Source: JACPAB01 sp964366725
Lineage (GTDB): Bacteria; Patescibacteriota; Minisyncoccia; 2-02-FULL-40-12; GWA2-44-9
Direction: 5' to 3'
NCBI GenBank assembly: GCA_964366725.1
Contig: CAYIUL010000015.1
Location: 1 to 11,776, forward strand
DNA: 11,776 bases
Shown piece after piece: positions 1 to 6,489 of the stretch. The position numbers and the translations under genes are program-made. Numbering within the stretch: position 1 is the first letter of the stretch; the number at the start of each line of letters is the position of its first letter. The notes under the pieces were generated by a model. That model was given only the letters and a program-made list of their open reading frames with translations. It was not told the DNA's origin and ran no database searches.

Positions 1-1490
1 CCGACCTCAAAGAGAGTATCGATTGTGCCACCAGCCGAGATGCCGACTCTATTATTAGAGCTGTTAATGAAAAACATGCCGTCGCCAATATCAAGATTTT
101 TGCCGTTCAGAGCAATGTCCCAGTTGTTATCAAAAGTAGCACTGGCGACTATCTCGTCAAAGTCAAGAGAGTTAGAAGAAACGCCTCCGCTCCCGCAAGA
201 GAACTTTTTATTTGTCTCGTCCCATTTAAGGGACTGGGTTGTTGAGTCACAATCAGTTAGTCCCGCACCCACAAATTGACTCACCGAAGCCACTCCAACA
301 ACTTCAAAGGCGGTTTCCGGAGTAGTGGTGAGAATACCAACACGATTATTGGTGGAATCGACAGAGAAAGTGGTGGTATCAACCGTAAAATCAGTTCCAA
401 CAGTTAGGGTCGTACCAATACTGCCTCCGCCCGAAACACTAAGAGTTTTTGTTTTAATTGACTCGTTGTCTGTGTTCGTTGATACGACTTGTGGACCAAT
501 GCCGCCGCTGCTGCCACCAAAGAACTTTAGCGGAGGAGGTATCTGGTCTATCTTTGCGGCAAGAACTTTTATTTTGTCGTTCAACTCGTTCAAAGAGTCC
601 TGAACAAAGTTGGGCGGTAAGTATGCCGTTTCTTTCTGAACGGGGGTTTTAGTTAAAATACCGGGGCTGGAAATTCCATTTTTTTGTTCTGTCTGCGGAG
701 CTCCGGTTTGCGGAGTTTGTGTCGAGTTAGGAGTTGCTTCTGATTTTGTTTTTAGGGAAGGAGGGGGTAAACTCTTGTTCGGCTTTAATTTAAAGGTATT
801 GTTCAACCAAATGCCGATCCCCGCCATCTGTAAATTCTCAGAACTTTTCGAAGAAATACTGGAAATTATTTTTCCGGCCAAGGACTGGGATACGGACGCG
901 CCGACCAAAATAAATGTGCCGCCTGCTATAAAAATCAAAAAGACCGCAAATGTGGTTAAGGCCCGACTTGCGGTCTTGATGCGAGCTTTTGATAAGTACT
1001 CACCGATAGAATTTAGGTAACTGCTAAGTGTCTTGAGAGTACTATCAAAAGTGAATTTTTCCTGAACCTCGTTTTTTGAAATGGGTTCAGAATTGGAAAG
1101 AACTGTTTTTCCGTCTTCAGAAGAAGAAGCCGGTTTGTCCGGAACCTTCTTCTGAAGACGGCCTGAAAAAAGAACTGAAGTACTCTTAAGTCCCCCGTTT
1201 ATTTTGTTCTGTATTGCCTGCTTCTGATACTCAACCAGAGAATCTCTCGTGGCATGCCATTTTTTATCTTCACAGATCGCTTGGATCTTGTTCTGTCTGG
1301 CAAGCCGCGCTATGTGATCAACGGCGTAGCCGAATTCGTCAGCCAAAACGGATGCAGGCAAATAAACTTTCCCGTCTTTAACCAAAGCGTTAAAAGACCG
1401 AGCGGCCTTCTGGCTTTCTTGGGGACTATTTTTTTGTTCCCGTGTTTCGTTCAAATCGCGAACACGGTAAGTACTTATCTCGGCCCGCAC
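1..1490 (-). CDS. Membrane-anchored surface repeat protein with N-terminal HTH (C-terminus outside window)
   Basis: An open minus-strand frame gives at least 496 residues and runs off the left edge. Residues about 40-90 resemble a MerR/excisionase-type winged helix-turn-helix (DGKVYLPASVLADEFGY, then DHIARLARQNKI, then W and SLVEY). A low-complexity linker follows, then one transmembrane helix at about 177-199 preceded by K/R residues, which predicts a cytoplasmic N-terminus. After a Pro/Thr/Gln-rich stalk (240-290) and a short helical stretch (297-317) comes a beta-rich region with the motif NNRVGI at 381-386 and 479-484, and a Cys pair at 414 and 432. Such repeats occur in tail-fibre-like or adhesin-like surface proteins. 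I chose GTG at 1490 because TAGGA lies 5 nt upstream; a TTG one codon earlier is also possible, and an in-frame TAA bounds the ORF upstream. Function is not known; a role in attachment is inference. Confidence 0.8.
   Translation of the reverse strand, partial: MRAEISTYRVRDLNETREQKNSPQESQKAARSFNALVKDGKVYLPASVLADEFGYAVDHIARLARQNKIQAICEDKKWHATRDSLVEYQKQAIQNKINGGLKSTSVLFSGRLQKKVPDKPASSSEDGKTVLSNSEPISKNEVQEKFTFDSTLKTLSSYLNSIGEYLSKARIKTASRALTTFAVFLIFIAGGTFILVGASVSQSLAGKIISSISSKSSENLQMAGIGIWLNNTFKLKPNKSLPPPSLKTKSEATPNSTQTPQTGAPQTEQKNGISSPGILTKTPVQKETAYLPPNFVQDSLNELNDKIKVLAAKIDQIPPPLKFFGGSSGGIGPQVVSTNTDNESIKTKTLSVSGGGSIGTTLTVGTDFTVDTTTFSVDSTNNRVGILTTTPETAFEVVGVASVSQFVGAGLTDCDSTTQSLKWDETNKKFSCGSGGVSSNSLDFDEIVASATFDNNWDIALNGKNLDIGDGMFFINSSNNRVGISAGGTIDTLFEV
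39..365 (-). repeat. Two copies of an NNRVGI surface-repeat motif in the encoded protein
   Basis: The partial surface protein carries SVDSTNNRVGI (residues 376-386, bases 333-365) and INSSNNRVGI (475-484, bases 39-68), 98 residues apart. Each is preceded by a short Phe/Val/Asp-rich strand and followed by a segment ending in an FEV triplet. This looks like a beta-structured repeat unit of about 100 residues that probably continues beyond the left edge. Confidence 0.6.
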
Positions 1491-1496
1491 CAACTT

Positions 1497-1529
1497 CCTA
1501 CAAATCCTTACTGTATAAGGAGTTGTCGG
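1497..1529. repeat. Imperfect palindrome, copy 1
   Basis: Core arms TCCTTA and TAAGGA flank the loop CTGTA (1505-1521). The stem extends outward through ACAA/TTGT and CC/GG with two mismatches. It lies in the predicted 5' leader of the surface protein gene. The inner right arm supplies an AAGGA-like sequence in the transcript. It closely resembles the palindrome at 1658-1691 in the same orientation. Confidence 0.6.
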
Positions 1530-1540
1530 ACCTTATTAAT

Positions 1541-1549
1541 ATTCTACCA
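1541..1549 (-). promoter_or_regulatory. Extended -10 promoter for the surface protein gene
   Basis: On the minus strand TGG is followed by TAGAAT, an extended -10 element (TGn plus a 5/6 match to TATAAT). No good -35 is visible. The predicted start near 1534 gives a leader of about 44 nt that contains the left palindrome and the Shine-Dalgarno sequence. Confidence 0.5.
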
Positions 1550-1657
1550 TTGCCTATAAAATAAGCACAAATTGGTTATCAACAAGCCAGTATTTATCAC
1601 AAAAACACACCCAAAAAAGATGGCTGGATTTCTTAACCCAACACGTCTTTATTCCTA

Positions 1658-1691
1658 CCCGACAAACCTTGTAAAATAAGGATTTGTCGGG
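1658..1691. repeat. Palindrome, copy 2
   Basis: CCCGACAAA (1658-1666) pairs with TTTGTCGGG (1683-1691), and CCTT pairs with AAGG inside, with one bulged A and a 7-nt loop. It ends 7 bp before the predicted -35 of rel and is followed by TCTATTTTT, so it could also act as a terminator-like hairpin. With copy 1 it forms a pair spaced about 160 bp apart. Confidence 0.65.
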
Positions 1692-1698
1692 TCTATTT

Positions 1699-1727
1699 TT
1701 GCTTAAAAACAGGTTTCTTAATATAAG
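1699..1727 (+). promoter_or_regulatory. Predicted promoter for rel
   Basis: TTGCTT (1699-1704), a 17-bp spacer and TATAAG (1722-1727; 5/6 match to the -10 consensus). The predicted start is near 1734. That leaves a leader of about 120 nt if rel starts at 1855, or practically none if the upstream ATG at 1735 is used. Confidence 0.5.
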
Positions 1728-1814
1728 TTTATTAATGTTTAGTATTGTTTTTTCACTATTGAGGGCCGGGGGTTCGTTTAACTCACCTCCCATTCAAAAC
1801 CTCTTGAGACCATT

Positions 1815-1843
1815 GAAAACTGCTCCAAAAAAGAGTAGTTTTT
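1815..1843 (+). promoter_or_regulatory. A/T-rich leader hairpin before rel start codon
   Basis: AAAACTGCTC (1816-1825) pairs with GAGTAGTTTT (1833-1842), including one G-U pair, around the loop CAAAAAA. TTTCTTT follows. The hairpin ends 12 nt before the ATG at 1855, where no Shine-Dalgarno sequence is visible. It could influence translation or act as a weak attenuator; that is inference. Confidence 0.35.
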
Positions 1844-1854
1844 CTTTACTAACC

Positions 1855-3642
1855 ATGTCTCAAATACTGGATAAAATACTGGAAAAACCGATATTCAAGG
1901 AAAAAGACAGGGCGCTTATACAAAAGGCCTTTTTGACTGCGGAAAGAGCCCATCAAAACCAGAGGAGGTCCTCCGGAGAGCAATATATCACCCACCCCTT
2001 AAGCGTGGCTCACTTTCTTTCCGAACTTGGCCTGGACTCGACTACGGTGGCCGCCTGCCTGCTCCATGACACCATTGAGGACACTTCTCTGACCCATACG
2101 GACCTGGAGCGGGAATTCGGAAAAGAAATAGCGTTTTTAGTTGACGGCGTGACCAAGCTCAGCAAAATAGAGTATTCCGACTCGCCTCAAAACGAAATGA
2201 GCAAGTCAAAATCAGACAAAAAAATACACACGGACAGAGTTCCCCAGGAGTGGGCGATGCCCCACTCCGCTCACCACCTCAACTCCCTGAAAAAGATGAT
2301 ATTCGCCATGGCCGAAGATATCCGGGTGATCTTAATAAAACTGGCCGACCGGTATCACAACATGGAAACACTAAAACATCTGAATAAAACCGACCAGAAA
2401 AGAATCGCCCTCGAAACAATGGAAATATACGCTCCCATAGCCGCCCGGCTTGGAATGGGCCGACTTAAAGGTCAATTGGAAGACATGGCATTCCCTTATG
2501 TGTATCCCGCCGAATATTCTGAACTGATGAAAAAAGTTAAAGATAAATACAGAGACGTCCTTAACTACATTGACAGAACCAAGCCACTGATAAAAAGACG
2601 TCTGACAGATGCCAATATTCCTATCGTGGATATGCACTCCCGGACTAAGCACTATTACAGCTTATACCAAAAGATCAAAAAACCGGATAAGAGTTTGGAT
2701 AAGATCTATGATCTCGTCGCAATGCGCATCATCGTCCCGGACATCAAATCGTGCTATGAGGCATTGGGGATCATTCACAAATACTACAAACCCCTGCCCG
2801 GACTGATAAAGGACTACATCGCTCTTCCCAAACCCAACGGATACCAATCCCTTCACACCACCATTTTTTGCGAAAAAGGAAAGATAGTGGAGATCCAAAT
2901 ACGGACCGAGGATATGCACGAATTCGCCGAGAACGGAATTGCCGCCCACTGGGCATACGGAGAAAGCGGAAAGACAAAAACAGCCAGAGCCAATGTGAAA
3001 GATATCCAATGGGTCACCCAGCTCAAAAATATGTTAAAAGAACTCCGGCCGGGAGAGGGGCTGACCAACATCAAGATAGATTTCTTCAAGCACAGAATAT
3101 TTGCCTTCACACCCAAGGGCGAGGTCAAAGACCTTCCGGACGGCGCTACTCCCGTTGACTTTGCTTATGCCATCCATACCGACATCGGCCATATGACCCG
3201 TGGCGCCAAAATAAACGGCAAGATCGTCCCCCTTCATTATGAACTGAAAAATGGGGACGTGGTTGAGATTATAAAAGGCAAAGACAAGAAACCCTCTTTT
3301 GACTGGCTAAAAATTGTTAAAACGGCGGAAGCCAAAAAACGCATCAAGTCCTGGTTCAAAGAAAAAGAACCGACTCCGGCGCCTGAAGAAGTCGGGGTCT
3401 CGGCCAAAAACGTCGGGAAAAAGAAAAATATCATGATAGCCGACCCGCGCGGAGAACCGGTCATTCAAGGTCAGCGTGGGCTGCTGTATAAATTCGCCCG
3501 ATGCTGCAACCCCACGACCAGCCACAAGATAAAGGGCTACATGACCATGAACCGGGGCGTCTCAATCCATACCGCCGACTGCTCCAACATAAAAGGCGCC
3601 TCAAGCGCCCGCATTCTGACCGCAAGTTGGAATAAAAAATAA
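1855..3642 (+). CDS. rel: Bifunctional (p)ppGpp synthetase/hydrolase, RelA/SpoT family, without ACT domain
   Basis: Synthesises and degrades (p)ppGpp, the stringent-response alarmone, in the cytoplasm. From ATG 1855 the protein has 595 residues. The HD hydrolase domain is intact (HD at 71-72, ED at 75-76 in LLHDTIED), followed by an insert of about 35 residues with Ser/Lys/His-rich sequence. The synthetase domain spans about 200-368 and includes DYIALPKPNGYQSLHT (320-335) and EIQIRTEDMHEFAENGIAAHW. The loop that reads RxKD in bifunctional enzymes reads LIKD here (317-320). A TGS domain lies at 408-475 and a Cys-Cys zinc-finger-like segment at 550-551 with Cys576. The protein ends about 20 residues after that, so the C-terminal ACT/RRM domain of full-length Rel (usually about 700+ residues) is missing. 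Family alignment favours ATG 1855; ATG 1735, giving 40 extra residues, is an alternative because it sits 7 nt after the -10 box. Confidence 0.93.
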   Translation: MSQILDKILEKPIFKEKDRALIQKAFLTAERAHQNQRRSSGEQYITHPLSVAHFLSELGLDSTTVAACLLHDTIEDTSLTHTDLEREFGKEIAFLVDGVTKLSKIEYSDSPQNEMSKSKSDKKIHTDRVPQEWAMPHSAHHLNSLKKMIFAMAEDIRVILIKLADRYHNMETLKHLNKTDQKRIALETMEIYAPIAARLGMGRLKGQLEDMAFPYVYPAEYSELMKKVKDKYRDVLNYIDRTKPLIKRRLTDANIPIVDMHSRTKHYYSLYQKIKKPDKSLDKIYDLVAMRIIVPDIKSCYEALGIIHKYYKPLPGLIKDYIALPKPNGYQSLHTTIFCEKGKIVEIQIRTEDMHEFAENGIAAHWAYGESGKTKTARANVKDIQWVTQLKNMLKELRPGEGLTNIKIDFFKHRIFAFTPKGEVKDLPDGATPVDFAYAIHTDIGHMTRGAKINGKIVPLHYELKNGDVVEIIKGKDKKPSFDWLKIVKTAEAKKRIKSWFKEKEPTPAPEEVGVSAKNVGKKKNIMIADPRGEPVIQGQRGLLYKFARCCNPTTSHKIKGYMTMNRGVSIHTADCSNIKGASSARILTASWNKK

Positions 3643-3666
3643 AACCTATTTCATGGGTTATAACTG

Positions 3667-3676
3667 TCCGTACGGA
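3667..3676. repeat. Small perfect palindrome between convergent rel and parB
   Basis: TCCGTACGGA is a 10-bp perfect palindrome in the 53-bp gap between the 3' ends of rel and parB. No T-run follows on either strand, so it is not a standard terminator. Nothing else is recognisable in the gap. Confidence 0.3.
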
Positions 3677-3695
3677 TAATTATAATCCAAACAAC

Positions 3696-4568
3696 TTAAT
3701 CGATAATGCTTTTAGCGATCTTGTTGAGTTCTTCGAGGGTTGCGAACTTCACAACTATCTTGCCGCCCTTTTCAGCGGCATGTATCAATACCGGCGCTTT
3801 TAGGGTTTCGCTTAAGTTCTTTTCAAGCGTTGTAAACTTGTTATCTTTCTTGCCTTTCGGTTTTGCTTTATGAGATGACGCGATGTTTTCCGTTTCTTTT
3901 GAAGAAAGACCGCCCGACAATATCTGGCCAAAGACATCTCTCTGTTTGGCGGCATCGCTTATAGCCAGAAGCGCTTTGGCGTGAGAACGGGATATTTTTT
4001 CACTCCTCAGGGCCTGTCTCATGTCTTGGGGTAAATTTAAGATTCTGACGGCGTTGGCGACATACTCGCGCGATTTGGCCACTTTTTCGGCTATCTCTTT
4101 TTGAGTAAGTCCGAATTCTTTAGAAAGATGCTCATAGGCCTCGGCTTCTTCGACGGGATTTAAGTCCTTTCTTTGGAGGTTCTCGACTAAAGCGATCTCC
4201 AGGCGGTCTTTCTCCTCGTCCATGTCGTAGCGGATTATAACCGGCACTTGGGGCAAGCCGGCCATTTGCGACGCCCTCAATCGCCTTTCTCCGGCTATGA
4301 GATGATAGTAGACCTCCAAACCCTTAGGATTTTCGTTCTCAACCTTTGTTACCAACAGGGGCTGTAAAACTCCGTGCTTTCTTATGGACTTGGCCAGCTC
4401 CTTCAGCCCCTCTTCTTCAAAATCACGCCTGGGTTGGTTAGGATTCGGTTTTATCCTGTTTGTTTCAACATAAAATATATTCTCTTTTTGAGATTCTTGT
4501 TTTGTCGTTTCTACTGCGGTCGGTATCAACGACCCAAGCCCCTTTCCCAGTCCAAATAACTTTTTCAT
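3696..4568 (-). CDS. parB: Chromosome partitioning protein ParB (Spo0J-like)
   Basis: ParB is a CTP-dependent clamp that loads at parS sites and works with ParA to segregate the chromosome. The 290-residue protein has the usual parts in order. The N-terminal basic GLGKGLGSLIP stretch (6-16) is the type of segment that stimulates ParA. The CTP-binding domain carries GERRLRA (93-99) and ENLQRKDLNPVEEAEAY (129-145). A helix-turn-helix covers about 154-178 (LTQKEIAEKVAKS). A Lys-rich linker (232-245) leads to a short C-terminal dimerisation domain. I start it at ATG 4568, which overlaps the parA stop by one base (TGATG). No Shine-Dalgarno sequence is visible, so translation is probably coupled to parA. 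A TTG one codon upstream is less likely. Confidence 0.95.
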   Translation of the reverse strand: MKKLFGLGKGLGSLIPTAVETTKQESQKENIFYVETNRIKPNPNQPRRDFEEEGLKELAKSIRKHGVLQPLLVTKVENENPKGLEVYYHLIAGERRLRASQMAGLPQVPVIIRYDMDEEKDRLEIALVENLQRKDLNPVEEAEAYEHLSKEFGLTQKEIAEKVAKSREYVANAVRILNLPQDMRQALRSEKISRSHAKALLAISDAAKQRDVFGQILSGGLSSKETENIASSHKAKPKGKKDNKFTTLEKNLSETLKAPVLIHAAEKGGKIVVKFATLEELNKIAKSIID

Positions 4569-5329
4569 CAATTTAATCTAATTACTTCTTCCGCCAACTG
4601 CCGATATGCCCTCGCGGCTTTGGAGTCAGGATCGAATTGCAAAATTGTTTTTCCAAAGCTCGGAGATTCGGCCAGAGATACGGTTCTTGGTATCACGGCG
4701 TTGAAAACTCTCCCGGGAAAATTTTTGCTAACCTCGTTTAAAACCTGATTCGATAATTGATTCCTCCTGTCATACATTGTAAGCAACACGCCCAGTACTT
4801 GCAAATCGGGATTGAGGCCTTGTTTGACCAGGTCAACGGTTTTTAGCAGTTGTCCTAGTCCTTCAAGGGCGTAATATTCACACTGAACAGGAATAATGAC
4901 TCTTTCGGATGCGGCAAGAGCGTTTACGGTCAGAAGGCCAAGGGACGGCGGGCAATCGATGATGATATAGTCATAGTTGTGCCGAATGGGATTTAAAACT
5001 TTTTTTAAACGGGTCTCCCTTTCTTCCATTGAGACCAGCTCCACCGTCGCTCCGGCCAAACTTTGGGCGGCCGGTAAAATATCAAATCCGAACAAAGAAG
5101 TTTTTTTGATGGAAAGCTGGGGGTTAAGGTCGCTGACAAGGGAGTGATAAACATTTGAACCATTATCAGCGACATGGACCCCCAGTCCAGTGGTCGCATT
5201 TGCTTGAGCATCCATGTCAACTAATAAAACATACTTTCCGAGAGCGGCTAAATAACTTGACAAATTGATTGCCGTGGTAGTTTTTCCAACTCCGCCCTTG
5301 GCATTACAGATTGCTATTACTCTGGCCAT
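4568..5329 (-). CDS. parA: Chromosome partitioning ATPase ParA (Soj-like)
   Basis: ParA is a deviant Walker ATPase that binds nucleoid DNA as an ATP dimer and moves ParB-bound DNA. The 253-residue protein has the deviant Walker A motif KGGVGKTT (11-18), LLVDMDAQANAT (35-46) and Walker B YIIIDCPP (121-128). Its length and lack of an N-terminal HTH fit the chromosomal Soj type, not the larger plasmid type. It is the first gene of a parA-parB pair, divergent from tRNA-Leu. ATG 5329 follows a -10 box by only 6 nt and has no Shine-Dalgarno sequence, so the mRNA is predicted to be leaderless. The stop is TGA, which shows that TGA is not recoded in this genome. Confidence 0.96.
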   Translation of the reverse strand: MARVIAICNAKGGVGKTTTAINLSSYLAALGKYVLLVDMDAQANATTGLGVHVADNGSNVYHSLVSDLNPQLSIKKTSLFGFDILPAAQSLAGATVELVSMEERETRLKKVLNPIRHNYDYIIIDCPPSLGLLTVNALAASERVIIPVQCEYYALEGLGQLLKTVDLVKQGLNPDLQVLGVLLTMYDRRNQLSNQVLNEVSKNFPGRVFNAVIPRTVSLAESPSFGKTILQFDPDSKAARAYRQLAEEVIRLN

Positions 5330-5335
5330 AGATAA

Positions 5336-5363
5336 AATATATCATTTCAATCAAAATAATCAA
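5336..5363 (-). promoter_or_regulatory. parA promoter, predicted leaderless
   Basis: On the minus strand TTGATT (5363-5358), a 16-bp spacer and TATATT (5341-5336). Six bases (TTATCT) separate the -10 from ATG 5329, so transcription should start at or within a base or two of the A of ATG. Confidence 0.6.
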
Positions 5364-5373
5364 CGAAACAAAG

Positions 5374-5402
5374 TTGAAATTGAGTTGAAAAAATGCTAAT
5401 AT
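5374..5402 (+). promoter_or_regulatory. tRNA-Leu promoter
   Basis: TTGAAA (5374-5379), a 17-bp spacer and TAATAT (5397-5402). It predicts a start at about 5409, right at the mature 5' end of the tRNA. It shares an 81-bp spacer with the divergent parA promoter. Confidence 0.55.
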
Positions 5403-5410
5403 TAACTAAA

Positions 5411-5497
5411 GCCGCTGTGGTGAAATTGGCAGACACACATCGCTCAAGACGATGCGAGGGCAACCTCATGTCGGTTCGACTCCGACCAGCGGCACCA
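5411..5497 (+). tRNA. tRNA-Leu (anticodon CAA)
   Basis: Decodes UUG leucine codons. The acceptor arm GCCGCTG (5411-5417) pairs with CAGCGGC (5487-5493), followed by discriminator A and an encoded CCA. The anticodon stem CATCG/CGATG encloses the loop CTCAAGA with CAA at 5445-5447. A long variable arm GAGG-GCAA-CCTC marks a class II tRNA, and the T arm is TCGG-TTCGACT-CCGA. All stems pair as expected. Confidence 0.97.
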
Positions 5498-5516
5498 GAT
5501 TTTAGAATCTAATTTT
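5497..5516 (+). terminator. Possible weak terminator of tRNA-Leu
   Basis: AGATT-TTAG-AATCT forms a 5-bp hairpin starting at the last base of CCA, followed by AATTTT. It is weak and overlaps the 3' end of the convergent PAP2 gene. Confidence 0.3.
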
Positions 5517-6032
5517 CCTTAGCGCCCTATCCGCCAGAAGAGCGGTAGCAACCCCCAAAATAGCGCCGGCCACAATATCCAAAGGCCAGTGAACACTTAC
5601 GAATATACGAGCGAGTCCCATCAGCCCCGCTAAAACAAGAAGAATAATACCGGCCTTTTTGTTGTAGAAATATACGCCTGTCGCCAACGCAAAATAAAAA
5701 GTAGTGTGGCCCGACGGAAAAGACGATTCGAACGCATGATTCATCAGTATGTTAACGCGTTCAAGAACAAGAAACGGACGCGGCGAGTAGATCAAGTATC
5801 TGAATACGGTTACGAACGCGTACTTGGCCACAAATGCCGAACCTAAAGAAACAAGAATGGCTCTTTTAAAGTGGTCTTTCTTCCAAAAAATTATCAGCAC
5901 GAACAGGATGAGCAAATAGTCCATCTTTTCGGCGGCAAATACCATAAACCGGTCCAGCCAGACATTCTGTCCGGCCAGACCATTAAGCAGTCGAAATCCG
6001 GTTAAATTAAACTTCTCTAATATCAAATTCAT
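5502..6032 (-). CDS. PAP2-family membrane phosphatase, possibly undecaprenyl-pyrophosphate phosphatase
   Basis: The 176-residue protein has several membrane helices (about 38-50, 56-74, 113-123, 127-140 and 151-167). It carries the three PAP2 signature regions: RYLIYSPRP (78-86), with Arg in place of the first Lys of KX6RP; FPSGH (105-109); and ARIFVSVHWPLD (141-152), which keeps the catalytic R-X5-H-X3-D. PAP2 enzymes remove phosphate from lipids; the small bacterial BcrC-like members recycle undecaprenyl pyrophosphate at the outer face of the membrane. That substrate is inferred from family and length only. ATG 6032 lies inside the end of the Nudix gene (26-nt overlap) with GAAGG 11 nt upstream, and the N-terminal LTGFRLLNGLAGQN is typical, so the overlap is probably real. 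It is the last gene of the glmS-led operon and ends 4 nt from tRNA-Leu. Confidence 0.88.
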   Translation of the reverse strand: MNLILEKFNLTGFRLLNGLAGQNVWLDRFMVFAAEKMDYLLILFVLIIFWKKDHFKRAILVSLGSAFVAKYAFVTVFRYLIYSPRPFLVLERVNILMNHAFESSFPSGHTTFYFALATGVYFYNKKAGIILLVLAGLMGLARIFVSVHWPLDIVAGAILGVATALLADRALRKIRF

Positions 6033-6474
6033 CTATTTGGGCGCCTTCGTTAACAAAGTTAAATTTACCCTCCACCTTTTTGCCCGCCAGGACCATTGGT
6101 AGCCAATGCTTATCATCCGGCCACATTGCGTCAAAAGGAATTTCGTGATGCAAATACCACTTTGGAGCCATCTCCTCCGATTCTTTCGGCTCGCCCCTCC
6201 AATCTTTGACCAGGAAAATATGCATCTGCTGGTTCCATTCGTCGGGTTTATCTTTAAAATAAAATTCTATGTTGCCGACCTTTTCCATTTTAACCGGATC
6301 GACTACAACCCCTATCTCTTCTTCTGTTTCTCTGGCAGCGGCTGTTTCTATTGTTTCGCCTTCCTGAACCTTGCCTCCTATCCCATTCCACTTTCCCACT
6401 CCAAAACCTCTCTTTTTCATAGCAAGAAGAATTTTATCGTCCCGAACTAACAAACAAAGCGTGGTTGGTTTCAC
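6007..6474 (-). CDS. MTH1-like Nudix hydrolase (oxidised purine nucleoside triphosphatase)
   Basis: Probably hydrolyses 8-oxo-dGTP and related oxidised nucleotides to monophosphates, cleaning the nucleotide pool. The 155-residue protein contains a Nudix box at about 34-56 (GKVQEGE, seven residues, RE, EEIGV). It aligns by eye along its whole length with human MTH1/NUDT1 (156 residues): KKRGFG-GKWNG-GGKVQEGETIE, MWPDD--W-P, and the terminal REV. The MTH1 base-recognition residues are conserved: Asn30 (Asn33 in MTH1), Trp118 (Trp117), Asp120 and Asp121 (Asp119 and Asp120). The start is GTG 6474; the nearby ATG at 6476 is out of frame, and a TAA bounds the frame upstream. It lies 15 nt after the sua5 remnant and overlaps the PAP2 gene by 26 nt. 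Confidence 0.9.
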   Translation of the reverse strand: MKPTTLCLLVRDDKILLAMKKRGFGVGKWNGIGGKVQEGETIETAAARETEEEIGVVVDPVKMEKVGNIEFYFKDKPDEWNQQMHIFLVKDWRGEPKESEEMAPKWYLHHEIPFDAMWPDDKHWLPMVLAGKKVEGKFNFVNEGAQIDEFDIREV

Positions 6475-6489
6475 ATGTTTATTTTCACA

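Larger units (their letters stand above)
1491..1854. other. Divergent regulatory region between surface protein gene and rel
   Basis: These 364 bases hold no convincing gene. They contain two related palindromes (1497-1529 and 1658-1691), an extended -10 promoter pointing left, a -35/-10 promoter pointing right at 1699-1727, and an A/T-rich hairpin at 1815-1843 just before the rel ATG. The remaining sequence is AT-rich with no further recognisable element. Confidence 0.6.

Noticed and set aside
1571..1605. DnaA-box-like TTATCAACA at 1576-1584 (another at 11185-11193), hinting at an origin near parAB
   Set aside because: Each differs from TTATNCACA and they are isolated; there is no cluster, no AT-rich unwinding region and no dnaA or dnaN nearby.
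1684..1854. TTG at 1684 as the start of rel
   Set aside because: It lies inside the palindrome upstream of the predicted promoter, and the resulting N-terminus has no family resemblance.
3643..3695. Bidirectional terminator between rel and parB
   Set aside because: Short palindromes are present but no T-run follows on either strand.
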